Shown here piece by piece: positions 1-6,699 of a stretch of 8,197 bases of DNA. The stretch spans positions 1 to 8,197 of the forward strand of contig WLHA01000037.1 of the NCBI GenBank assembly GCA_009702955.1, written 5' to 3'. Position numbers and translations under genes: made by a program. The stretch is from Actinomycetota bacterium (lineage in GTDB: Bacteria > Actinomycetota > Acidimicrobiia > IMCC26256). Numbering within the stretch: position 1 is the first letter of the stretch; every line of letters begins with the position of its first letter. The notes beneath the pieces were generated by a model that made no database searches, was not told where the DNA came from, and saw only the letters and a list, made by a program, of their open reading frames with translations.

Positions 1-27
1 CCACCGGTCTCTTCGGTTCGAGCCTCC

Positions 28-40
28 TAGTATCGGAGCC
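28..40 (+). promoter_or_regulatory. Putative leaderless -10 element
   Basis: TAGTAT at 28-33 matches four of six positions of TATAAT, including the key T1, A2 and T6. It is followed by 7 nt and then the ATG at 41, the distance expected if transcription starts at the start codon itself. A GGAG at 35-38 sits only 2 nt from the ATG, too close for a normal ribosome binding site. No convincing -35 is visible in the few bases available. The same geometry occurs at two other genes in this window. TAnnnT is common by chance, so this stays tentative. Confidence 0.4.
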
Positions 41-1102
41 ATGTCCAAGTTCAGAGCACTGCGTCTCCACCAATTAGGGGAGCCAGAAGAGGTACTGAGC
101 CTTGAGTCGCTCGATCCACTTCTCCTCGGTGAAGGTGGTGTCGCGATTGACGTGATGGCTGGTGCGCTCAATTTCTCGGATGTATTGATGTGTCGTGGTG
201 GGTATCAAGTGAAGCCCGCCCTTCCGTTTACTCCAGGCGTAGAGGTCGCAGGTGTTGTGACTCGCGTAGGCGAAGGAGTCGCTTCGGACTTAGTGGGCGA
301 GCGTGTTTTAGCTGTTCCAGACTCTGGTGTCGGGGGATTTGCTGAGCAGACGGTTGCGCGCGTTTCACAGGTGTTCAAGATTCCTGAGGCCATGCCATTT
401 GAGGATGCCGCTGCGTTACATGTCACCTATCAAACCAGCCATCTAGCTCTTCACCGGCGCGCCGCGATCCAATCTGGAGAGACTCTGCTAGTGCATGCAG
501 GCGCTGGCGGCGTCGGAACCGCTGCGATTCAACTCGGAATTGCAGCAGGGGCGCGAGTATTTGCGACGGCTGGGGGCAAGGAGAAGGTTGACCTATGCCG
601 ATCACTAGGCGCCGAGTTAGTGATTGATTATTTGAGTGAGGATTTTGTTGAGGTTGTAAACGGTGCCACTGGCGGGCGAGGCGCAGATGTGATCTTCGAT
701 CCGGTCGGCGGAGATACGTTTGACCAGTCTAGAAAATGTATTGCGTTCGAGGGTCGCCTCTTAGTAATTGGATTCACGAGCGGACGAATCCCAGAGGCTC
801 CAGCGAACCACGCTCTCGTCAAGAATTACTCGATTCTGGGTGTTCATTGGGGGCTCTACAACACAAAGAACCCAGCGCTTGTTCACGAAATTCATAGAAG
901 CCTGATTGCCCTATATGAGGCTGGCGCAATCAAGCCCCTGATCTCAGAGGTCGTTGAGTTGGTTTCGGTGCCGACCGCCCTAGGGCGTCTCGCTGATCGC
1001 AGAACCACCGGGAAAATCGTCTGGTCGAGGGTCATTGCCCCTAATAACGGCCACGTTCAGGAACCGGTTCGCCAAGAGACCCCTCTATCGGGCAACATTT
1101 GA
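41..1102 (+). CDS. NADPH:quinone oxidoreductase-type zinc-independent MDR dehydrogenase
   Basis: A 353-residue medium-chain dehydrogenase/reductase of the quinone oxidoreductase branch, expected to be a cytosolic NADPH-dependent reductase of quinones, enones or acyl-CoA-like substrates. The GroES-like N-terminal domain carries GALNFSDVLMCRGGY near residues 41-55 and TPGVEVAGVV near 64-73. The Rossmann nucleotide-binding loop is AGAGGVG at 153-159. The catalytic and structural zinc ligands of alcohol dehydrogenases are absent, as expected for QOR. SILGVHWGLY at 264-273 and RTTGKIVW near 321-328 are typical late motifs. About 22 residues follow the usual family end (GKIVW), a tail slightly longer than normal. 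It is the first gene of a three-gene cluster; the next ATG is 7 nt after its stop. The family assignment is secure, but the substrate cannot be read from sequence. Confidence 0.92.
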   Translation: MSKFRALRLHQLGEPEEVLSLESLDPLLLGEGGVAIDVMAGALNFSDVLMCRGGYQVKPALPFTPGVEVAGVVTRVGEGVASDLVGERVLAVPDSGVGGFAEQTVARVSQVFKIPEAMPFEDAAALHVTYQTSHLALHRRAAIQSGETLLVHAGAGGVGTAAIQLGIAAGARVFATAGGKEKVDLCRSLGAELVIDYLSEDFVEVVNGATGGRGADVIFDPVGGDTFDQSRKCIAFEGRLLVIGFTSGRIPEAPANHALVKNYSILGVHWGLYNTKNPALVHEIHRSLIALYEAGAIKPLISEVVELVSVPTALGRLADRRTTGKIVWSRVIAPNNGHVQEPVRQETPLSGNI

Positions 1103-1109
1103 CGCTCCT

Positions 1110-1571
1110 ATGACAGACACGACTGCACAACTCATCCCCGACGCCGATCAGCACGATCTCCTAATGGCAACACTGGAGCGTGTGAACAAGGCCTGTAATG
1201 CCGCGCGAGTGCGCGCTCTTGATGAGTCTGTTAAGTCTGGACCGGCGCTGCGATCGATAGTGCTAGAGGAGCTCGAGCGATTTCGACTCCCCGCAACATT
1301 CAACGTTCCTTCAACGGTGCGTGTAACGCAGTCGTTGACTCGCCAGAAGTTTGGTAATTATCAGTCGATTACATTCTCGGCTGCCGCGCTGAAGTGGTCT
1401 GGAACAGATCGGGTAAGTATTCCTACCTCTGCTGGGCGAAGAACTATTCGTGTTTATGTAGATCGCGCTCATGGTTCTCTGAAGCATCCTCTCGAGGGCA
1501 AGGCAGCATCATTAGTGCTGCGTAGCGACGAGTTCGTACTTGTGGACGCGACAATTACTGACGAGGACTGA
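1110..1571 (+). CDS. TnpB N-terminal-like protein lacking the RuvC nuclease
   Basis: A 153-residue protein with no obvious enzyme motif. Its order of motifs resembles the N-terminal REC/WED region of IS200/IS605-family TnpB: QLIPDADQHDLLMATLERVN then KACNAARV (about residues 7-34), an ERFRLPATFNVPSTVRVTQSL segment (about 56-76), ALKWSGTDRVSIPTSAGRR near 98-116, and SLVLRSDEFVLVDATITDED at the C-terminus. In TnpB these match the N...ACN helix, the FGLPAQ..R..ARV helix, the 'lsWKG.D.VSI.T..GR' strands and the 'DLv.RdGkFyL.vtv' strand just before RuvC-I. The protein stops exactly there: no RuvC aspartate/glutamate motifs and no CxxC zinc finger follow in any frame. The start at 1110 is chosen because it preserves the TnpB-like N-terminus; the upstream TTG at 1035 would overlap the dehydrogenase gene. 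No clear Shine-Dalgarno is seen, so translation may be coupled. It sits between two metabolic genes with 7-nt gaps and an intact frame, which favours retention over decay. The similarity is recalled rather than computed. Confidence 0.75.
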   Translation: MTDTTAQLIPDADQHDLLMATLERVNKACNAARVRALDESVKSGPALRSIVLEELERFRLPATFNVPSTVRVTQSLTRQKFGNYQSITFSAAALKWSGTDRVSIPTSAGRRTIRVYVDRAHGSLKHPLEGKAASLVLRSDEFVLVDATITDED

Positions 1572-1578
1572 ATCGCCC

Positions 1579-2175
1579 GTGGGTTCACTCCTAGTAGCTC
1601 GACATGGGCAATCGACTTGGAACGCGCTGGGGAGATGGCAGGGTAAGGCCGACCCAGAGCTCACGGCACTCGGCGAGCAGCAGGCTCAAGATGCAGCGCT
1701 ACACGTAGGTGACATCTCAAGCGTCTGGGCATCGAATCTCCAGCGCGCCAAAGTGACGGCATCCATCATCGCCAAGGCGAAGGGTCTCGAGGTGAATATT
1801 GATGAGCGCCTCTCCGAGCGTGATGCCGGCGAGTGGGAGGGGATGACCCGACTCGAGATTGAGGACGGATGGCCCGGTTTTCTCGCAGGGCATAAACGCC
1901 CAGATGGTTTCGAGCCAGATGAATCGGTAGCCCAGCGCGGAATTGAGGCGCTGAGTGAGATCCTTGCTAATGGTGGCGATGGGCGCATTCTCGTGGTGAG
2001 TCACAGCGGCGTGGTGCGTGCCATTGAGCGCCATCTAGGGGTATCTGCAGGTCAAGTATCGAATCTTGGGGGTGTGGAGTTTCACCTGAATGCAATCGGG
2101 GAACTCACAATTGGGGAGAGGTTCATGCTCCTCGATGGTTCGAAGGTAGAGATCACGACCCCGAAGCAGATCTGA
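1579..2175 (+). CDS. Histidine phosphatase family protein (phosphoglycerate mutase-like)
   Basis: A 198-residue member of the histidine phosphatase superfamily (cofactor-dependent mutase branch), expected to remove phosphate from a small metabolite in the cytosol through a phospho-histidine intermediate. ARHGQSTWN near the start gives R8, the nucleophile H9 and N15; SNLQRAK supplies R56; LSERDAGEWEG supplies the probable acid/base E80; VVSHSGVVRAI supplies the second histidine H142. All core residues are present. The length fits small phosphatases of the GpmB, alpha-ribazole phosphatase or glucosyl-3-phosphoglycerate phosphatase type rather than the ~250-residue glycolytic mutase; the substrate is not decidable. 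The GTG at 1579 is preferred because RHG then falls at the usual distance from the N-terminus and GAGGA lies at 1563-1567. The TTG at 1540 would overlap the previous gene. It is the last gene of the operon. Confidence 0.88.
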   Translation: MGSLLVARHGQSTWNALGRWQGKADPELTALGEQQAQDAALHVGDISSVWASNLQRAKVTASIIAKAKGLEVNIDERLSERDAGEWEGMTRLEIEDGWPGFLAGHKRPDGFEPDESVAQRGIEALSEILANGGDGRILVVSHSGVVRAIERHLGVSAGQVSNLGGVEFHLNAIGELTIGERFMLLDGSKVEITTPKQI

Positions 2176-2208
2176 CCGGATCTCATCGGATCTAGTTGGA
2201 TCTAGTTG
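2169..2208 (+). repeat. Four-unit 10-bp tandem repeat (GATCTNRYYG)
   Basis: Four contiguous 10-bp units: GATCTGACCG, GATCTCATCG, GATCTAGTTG and GATCTAGTTG. The last two are identical and all share GATCT and a final G. The first unit contains the stop codon of the phosphatase gene (TGA 2173-2175), so the array begins inside coding DNA and runs into the intergenic region. The period is close to one helical turn, so copies face the same side of the helix. The function is unknown; it could be replication slippage or a protein-binding array. Confidence 0.75.
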
Positions 2209-2257
2209 GCCTGAGACTGTGCTGCCGCGGTTCTACGGATGGCGGTGAGTAATCATG

Positions 2258-2302
2258 GGCGCGACCTAGGGGTTTCGGAGACCGTTTTTAGGTCCGCCTT
2301 TT
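2258..2302 (+). terminator. Probable intrinsic terminator of the upstream operon
   Basis: GGCG (2258-2261) plus GACCTA (2263-2268) pair with TAGGTC (2289-2294) plus CGCC (2295-2298), giving ten pairs with one bulged C at 2262. Inside is a smaller hairpin, GGTTT (2271-2275) with AGACC (2279-2283), one G-U pair and a CGG loop. The outer stem is followed directly by TTTT (2299-2302), and the inner stem by GTTTTT. Lying 80 nt after the phosphatase stop and just upstream of the helD promoter, it fits a Rho-independent terminator. The T-run is short and folding energy was not computed. Confidence 0.55.
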
Positions 2303-2316
2303 GGGCCGCTTTTGGG
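2294..2316 (+). repeat. Imperfect 11-12 bp tandem duplication
   Basis: CCGCCTTTTGGG (2294-2305) is followed at once by CCGCTTTTGGG (2306-2316), identical except for one missing C. The first copy provides the right arm and T-run of the terminator-like hairpin; the second provides the -35 hexamer of the helD promoter. This looks like a small local duplication. Confidence 0.6.
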
Positions 2317-2340
2317 AATGTGCCACTCAAGTCCTAGAAT
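2312..2340 (+). promoter_or_regulatory. Sigma-70-type promoter for helD
   Basis: The -35 is TTGGGA (2312-2317), the spacer is exactly 17 nt, and the -10 is TAGAAT (2335-2340, five of six consensus positions). The predicted start near 2347 gives a leader of about 24 nt before the TTG at 2371. That leader contains the GAGGA ribosome binding site. The HelR-associated rifamycin element inverted repeat known from some actinobacteria is not visible here. Confidence 0.65.
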
Positions 2341-2355
2341 CAAGTACCCCCCTTT

Positions 2356-2360
2356 GAGGA
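2356..2360 (+). promoter_or_regulatory. Ribosome binding site supporting the TTG start of helD
   Basis: GAGGA lies 10 nt upstream of TTG 2371, an acceptable spacing. The alternative in-frame GTG at 2398 has only a GAG 3 nt away and a GAGGG about 20 nt away. The TTG start is therefore preferred, although nine extra N-terminal residues are a small difference and the GTG cannot be excluded. Confidence 0.5.
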
Positions 2361-2370
2361 ATCACGATCT

Positions 2371-4773
2371 TTGAGGGAACCGACCGAGAGTGAGCACGTG
2401 ACCGAAGACCCACGCCTTGCGGATCCAGAGTTTGCAGCAGAGCAGGAATTCCTTGATCGCGTCTACTCGCGCCTTGACGGTATGCGGAGGTCTGCGAGTC
2501 GAGTCGCTGAGGCGTACGACGAAGTCGGTCGCGGCGGTACACATCAAGCCAGGTTGGAGCGAGATATCGCTCTGGAGAATACACATCGCAGGCTCGCGGT
2601 TCTTGATGTCGGGCAAGCCCCTCTTGCTTTTGGACGAATAGATCTTGAGGTCGGCGGGAGGCCGCTCTATGTGGGGCGCCTCGCTGTTGATGACGACGAG
2701 GGTGATCCACTCGTGATCGACTGGCGCGCTCCGGTAGCAGAGCCGTTCTACAGAGCAACTCCGATAGACCCCATGGGGATTCTGCGGAGGCGACACCTCC
2801 TAACCAAGAACGGCCGCGAACTTGTTGGGCTCGATGACGAGGTATTCGATGCAACGCGCGCTGATGAGCTTGGGTTAATCGTCAAGGGAGAGGGCGCGCT
2901 CATGCGTGCACTCGACCGCGAACGCACCGGGCGAATGGATGACATCGTCGCGACTATCCAGGCAGAGCAGGATGCTGCTGTCCGCGCTGCGTTGCCGGGA
3001 GTCCTAGTCGTATCGGGCGGCCCCGGTACCGGCAAGACCGCGGTGGCTCTTCACCGCGCGGCCTATTTGCTCTATACCTATCGTCACCGCCTTGCTTCGC
3101 AGGGAGTTCTTGTAGTTGGCCCGAGCTCGGTATTCCTCAGGTATATAGAGCAGGTGCTTCCATCACTTGGGGAGCACGAGGTGCAGCTCGCCACGATCGG
3201 CGGATTGAAGCCGAGCCTTCGCCTTGAGCAAGAGGAGTCCTACGAGGCATCGGCGCTCAAAGGTAATCTTCGAATGGCTCAGGTGCTCGCGCGCGCTCTA
3301 CGCGATCGTGAGCGCGCTCCAAGAAGCGACACTCTGATGACCATCGACGGTCTGCGCCTTGTTATGAGGCGCGGCAAAGTTGCGGCAATCCTCGATCGAA
3401 TTCGGAGAAGGCGCGGAGCGCACAATGCCAAGCGTCTAGCGGTGGAGCGTTCGATTATGGACAATCTCTACGCGCGTTACCGCACAGCCTTGATAGCGGC
3501 TCACGATGGCGTTATGAGTCATGACGACTCGGATCTCGATGACGACTCTGGGCATGATGCTGCGATCGCTGCGGCACTAGCGCGCGGCGAGGCTGCTCCT
3601 AGAGAGTGGGAGAACAACATACGGCGCCGCATCAGACGCCTTCCAGAGGTGCGCATGCTTCTAGATCGCATCTGGCCAGTGATCACTGGTGCAGAGTTGG
3701 TTCACGATCTCTTTTCATTTGAGCCCTTAGTGCGCTCGGCTGGAGAGGGAGTATTAAGTAAACGCGAGCAGTCATTCCTTCTGCGGGAACGCTCTATAAA
3801 TCTGCGTGCGGTGCGCTGGAGTGAAGCCGATGTTGCCCTAGTGGATGAGGCTGATGCTCTGGTCGGCCCCGTTGAGTTGGCGTTTCCTCGCATCTCGCGA
3901 AGGCGAGGGGCAGAGGATCGCGAGATGCTCGAGGCCGCTACAACCGTGATCTCAGAGCATGGTTTGGATAACTACACGAACGCGGCCGACGTCGTAGCGC
4001 GCTATCGCGGTGACGGAGATTCGGGCGGAGTCATCGAGGTCCCAGAGTTGCGGACCTTCGGGCATGTAATCGTCGATGAAGCTCAAGATCTAACGCCAAT
4101 GCAGTGGCGCATGCTCGCACGACGCGCACCAAATGGATCGATGACACTGGTTGGAGATTTTGGGCAGGCGAGCCGCGCAGGTGCTGCCAGCGGATGGGAT
4201 GCAGTGCTGAAGTTGCTAGTGCAACGCGAGGAGTCGCGACTTGTAACTCTCTCCGTTAACTACCGAACCCCGGCAGAGATTATGGAGCTGGCTAATCGCC
4301 TTCTTGCGGTAGTCGCGCCAGATGTTGAGCCGACTAAGGCAGTGCGCTCAAGTGGCGAGAATCCGCGCATCATTCGCACCCAAGATGTCTTTGCTGATGC
4401 CGTTGCAGAGACTCGCGTCGCTGCAGCACGCGGCGGGAGTGTTGCGGTGATCGCTCCTCGGGCAATGAGAGCTGATATTGCAGATGCTTTGAGTGACCTT
4501 GGTGCCGTTGCAGATGTTCCTGAGGTGCTAGATGCGCCTATTGCAATTGTGAGCCCAACCTCTGCAAAGGGTCTTGAGTTCGATCATGTTGTAGTTGTTG
4601 AGCCCGTAGACCTGGTGGGGGCGGATCTCTCCGGCCTGCGACTTCTTTATGTAACTCTGAGTCGCGCCACCCGCTCGCTCACTGTGCTGCACGCAAAAGC
4701 ACTACCAGATGCTCTCGTCGTATCAGAAGCGGCTAGCCCAAGATCAGCAGGGTCATCACTATCTAATTCTTAG
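2371..4773 (+). CDS. helD: HelD-type RNA polymerase recycling motor ATPase (UvrD/Rep-like SF1)
   Basis: An 800-residue SF1 ATPase of the HelD/HelR family, which binds RNA polymerase, removes it from stalled complexes and nucleic acid, and in some actinobacteria protects it from rifamycins. Residues 20-85 form the charged helical N-terminal arm that in HelD enters the secondary channel. FGRIDLEVGGRPLYVGR and DWRAPVAEPFYRA (117-129) are HelD hallmarks absent from true UvrD helicases. ATPase motifs are complete: MDDIVATIQAEQ (Q-motif-like, 189-200), Walker A GGPGTGKT (216-223), ADVALVDEADAL (486-497), Walker B VIVDEAQD (566-573), GDFGQA (595-600), NYRTP (630-634), SAKGLEFDHV (731-740) and YVTLSRAT (760-767). 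An acidic, probably disordered patch, SHDDSDLDDDSGHD, lies at 383-396 in the region expected for the HelD-specific insertion. The last ~15 residues are low-complexity. It is probably co-transcribed with the downstream peptidase. RNAP recycling is well supported by family; a resistance role is inference. Confidence 0.9.
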   Translation: MREPTESEHVTEDPRLADPEFAAEQEFLDRVYSRLDGMRRSASRVAEAYDEVGRGGTHQARLERDIALENTHRRLAVLDVGQAPLAFGRIDLEVGGRPLYVGRLAVDDDEGDPLVIDWRAPVAEPFYRATPIDPMGILRRRHLLTKNGRELVGLDDEVFDATRADELGLIVKGEGALMRALDRERTGRMDDIVATIQAEQDAAVRAALPGVLVVSGGPGTGKTAVALHRAAYLLYTYRHRLASQGVLVVGPSSVFLRYIEQVLPSLGEHEVQLATIGGLKPSLRLEQEESYEASALKGNLRMAQVLARALRDRERAPRSDTLMTIDGLRLVMRRGKVAAILDRIRRRRGAHNAKRLAVERSIMDNLYARYRTALIAAHDGVMSHDDSDLDDDSGHDAAIAAALARGEAAPREWENNIRRRIRRLPEVRMLLDRIWPVITGAELVHDLFSFEPLVRSAGEGVLSKREQSFLLRERSINLRAVRWSEADVALVDEADALVGPVELAFPRISRRRGAEDREMLEAATTVISEHGLDNYTNAADVVARYRGDGDSGGVIEVPELRTFGHVIVDEAQDLTPMQWRMLARRAPNGSMTLVGDFGQASRAGAASGWDAVLKLLVQREESRLVTLSVNYRTPAEIMELANRLLAVVAPDVEPTKAVRSSGENPRIIRTQDVFADAVAETRVAAARGGSVAVIAPRAMRADIADALSDLGAVADVPEVLDAPIAIVSPTSAKGLEFDHVVVVEPVDLVGADLSGLRLLYVTLSRATRSLTVLHAKALPDALVVSEAASPRSAGSSLSNS

Positions 4774-4802
4774 TCATTTAAATCCGGGCAACAAGTACGT
4801 TA

Positions 4803-4810
4803 GAGAAGGG
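4803..4810 (+). promoter_or_regulatory. Ribosome binding site that decides the peptidase start
   Basis: GAGAAGGG at 4803-4810 ends only 2 nt before ATG 4813 but 8 nt before the in-frame ATG at 4819. Pairing of AAGG with the 16S tail places the second ATG at the normal distance, so 4819 is favoured. The two starts differ by only two residues. Confidence 0.5.
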
Positions 4811-4818
4811 TTATGTCA

Positions 4819-6630
4819 ATGGCAAGCAATGAGAGCGACCTCGTAACTGCAGATCTCCTTGCATCGGATGTTGCATGGGATCTCGAGCCCCTTTTAGGAG
4901 GGCGCGGAGAGGGCGGTGTTGATGCTCTGCTCGATGAGGCGGCTGTGATCATCGCTCGAATTGTCTCGAAGCGCGGGAGCATTGCCTCGCTCGATGTTGA
5001 GGGCCTAGCAGCACTCATGGGAGAGTTTGCAGCTGTTAACGACTGTATTGGGCGCGCTGGGTCTTACGCAGGGCTGCGCTTCACGGTAGATACTGCCGAT
5101 GCTCAAAGAGGCGCATTAATGCAGCGCATCGAGTCACGCGCTGGGATCCTCGCATCGGATCTTGTCTTCTTTGATCTTGAGTGGATTGCTGTCGATGATG
5201 ATCGCGCCGAGGCTCTACTAGCCGATGAGCGGCTCGCGTTCTGCGCACACTCGCTTCGCACGCTTAGGAGCACTCGTCCGCACCGCCTCGGAGAAGAGGC
5301 CGAGCAGGTAGATATCCAGCGCTCGCTAACCGGAGTAAGCGCATGGGGACGTCTATTTGATGAGTTGACCTCCTCGGCCGAGGTTGTAATCGATGGAGAG
5401 TCAGCCCCTCTCGAGTTGGCGCTCTCGCTTCTAAGCACACCCGATCGCGAAGTGCGCGCCTCTGCAGCCGCGGCAGTTACAGAGGGTCTTGCTCCTGGGC
5501 TGCGAACGCGAGCATTCGTGTTCAACACCATCATCGCTGACAACGCTATTGGTGATCGCCTGCGTTCATTCCCTTCGTGGATCTCATCGCGCAACCTCTC
5601 TAATGAGGCATCTGACGCGAGTGTTGAGGCTTTAGTGGAGGCTGTTGTTGCTCGCTATGACATTCCTCAGCGTTGGTATGCCCTCAAGGCGCGCCTTCTC
5701 AGGATTGAGCGACTCGCCGATTACGACCGCTCGGCTTCGGTTGCCGACTCAGAGACGAAGTTCGGCTGGGCGGAGTCACGCGATCTAGTACTTGATGCGT
5801 ACTCCTCTTACTCTCCGGAGTTGGCCAACATTGCTCGCCGGTTCTTCGATGAGGGGTGGATCGATGCTCCTATGCGCCCAAGTAAGCGCCCGGGGGCCTT
5901 CTGCTCGTACACGGTTCCGGATGTGCACCCATACTTGCTCCTGAACTGGACCTCGACTCGCCGCGATGTGCTGACTCTCGCTCACGAACTAGGGCATGGC
6001 CTCCACGCCTACTTGGCCCGCGAGCAGGGAATCTTCCACCAGTCGACTCCACTAACGCTCGCGGAGACTGCATCGGTATTCGGTGAGACCGTTACCTTCG
6101 GGAGAATCCTCGACGGCACTACGGACCCCGCTGATCGTTTAGCGCTCCTAGCGGAGAACCTCGACGGACAAATTGCAACAGTCTTTCGCCAGGTTGCGAT
6201 GAACCGTTTTGAGAATGCAGTGCATACACACCACCGTGATAGTGGCGAACTCTCAGTTGAGGAGTTTGGTGATCATTGGTTCGCAACTCAGAGCGCAATG
6301 CTCGGAGACTCAGTTGAGTTAACTGAGGGCTATCGCACCTGGTGGTCATATATTCCACACTTCATACATACTCCTGGCTACGTCTATGCATATGCCTACG
6401 GACAGTTGCTAGCGCTAAGCGTTTATCGGCGTTATCAGGAGCGCGGGGATGCATTCGTACCTGCGTATCTAGACCTACTCAAGGCCGGAGGCTCTAAGTC
6501 TCCAGAGGAGCTAGGGCGCATGGTCGATTGCGATCTTGCAGACCCAGGGTTCTGGGACGGTGGGCTCACAATCATCGGCGAGACGCTCGACCTAGCCGAG
6601 GCAGCGGCGCGCGATGCCGGGAGAATCTAG
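4819..6630 (+). CDS. M3-family zinc oligoendopeptidase (PepF-like)
   Basis: A 603-residue cytosolic metallopeptidase of family M3 that cleaves short oligopeptides, probably in peptide recycling. No signal peptide is present. The N-terminal helical domain (about residues 15-200) leads into the catalytic domain. The zinc site is AHELGHGLHAY, with H389 and H393 as ligands and E390 as the base; the third ligand is E416 in TLAETASVFGE. HTPGYVYAYAYGQ at 517-529 holds the substrate-binding histidine and tyrosines typical of the family. Length matches the ~600-residue pepF/M3 oligoendopeptidase group. The start is set by the ribosome binding site (ATG 4819, with 4813 as alternative). It follows helD by 45 nt with no terminator between them, and converges on the minus-strand HNH gene 69 nt downstream. 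Confidence 0.92.
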   Translation: MASNESDLVTADLLASDVAWDLEPLLGGRGEGGVDALLDEAAVIIARIVSKRGSIASLDVEGLAALMGEFAAVNDCIGRAGSYAGLRFTVDTADAQRGALMQRIESRAGILASDLVFFDLEWIAVDDDRAEALLADERLAFCAHSLRTLRSTRPHRLGEEAEQVDIQRSLTGVSAWGRLFDELTSSAEVVIDGESAPLELALSLLSTPDREVRASAAAAVTEGLAPGLRTRAFVFNTIIADNAIGDRLRSFPSWISSRNLSNEASDASVEALVEAVVARYDIPQRWYALKARLLRIERLADYDRSASVADSETKFGWAESRDLVLDAYSSYSPELANIARRFFDEGWIDAPMRPSKRPGAFCSYTVPDVHPYLLLNWTSTRRDVLTLAHELGHGLHAYLAREQGIFHQSTPLTLAETASVFGETVTFGRILDGTTDPADRLALLAENLDGQIATVFRQVAMNRFENAVHTHHRDSGELSVEEFGDHWFATQSAMLGDSVELTEGYRTWWSYIPHFIHTPGYVYAYAYGQLLALSVYRRYQERGDAFVPAYLDLLKAGGSKSPEELGRMVDCDLADPGFWDGGLTIIGETLDLAEAAARDAGRI

Positions 6631-6699
6631 GCAGGGGAGTGCCAACTCGTTGAGTTAGCGAGTCGCTGGTTGAGCGATGGCTGGCGCGAACATGGTGCG

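Noticed and set aside
15..24. GGTTCGAGCC near the left edge, resembling a tRNA T-loop end
   Set aside because: The flanking bases do not form a T-stem, and no acceptor end or CCA follows.
1035..1109. N-terminal extension of the TnpB-like gene from the TTG at 1035
   Set aside because: It would overlap the dehydrogenase coding region by 68 nt with no ribosome binding site, and the extra residues do not resemble TnpB.
2327..2854. A long minus-strand open frame (175 codons) opposite the start of helD
   Set aside because: The translation is arginine/serine-rich with no family motif, while the plus strand encodes recognised HelD motifs. It is an antisense shadow.
3565..3572. GCGATCGC octamer (HIP1-like palindrome) inside helD
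   Set aside because: Only a single copy was noticed in the window; cyanobacterial HIP1 is highly repeated and all other evidence points to an actinobacterium.
5103..5594. A 163-codon minus-strand open frame inside the peptidase gene
   Set aside because: The Ser/Arg/Ala-rich translation is typical of the antisense of GC-rich coding DNA, and the sense strand is clearly an M3 peptidase.
6644..6656. AACTC-GTT-GAGTT hairpin between the convergent peptidase and HNH genes, as a possible terminator
   Set aside because: The stem is only 5 bp, AT-containing, and not followed by a T-run on either strand.
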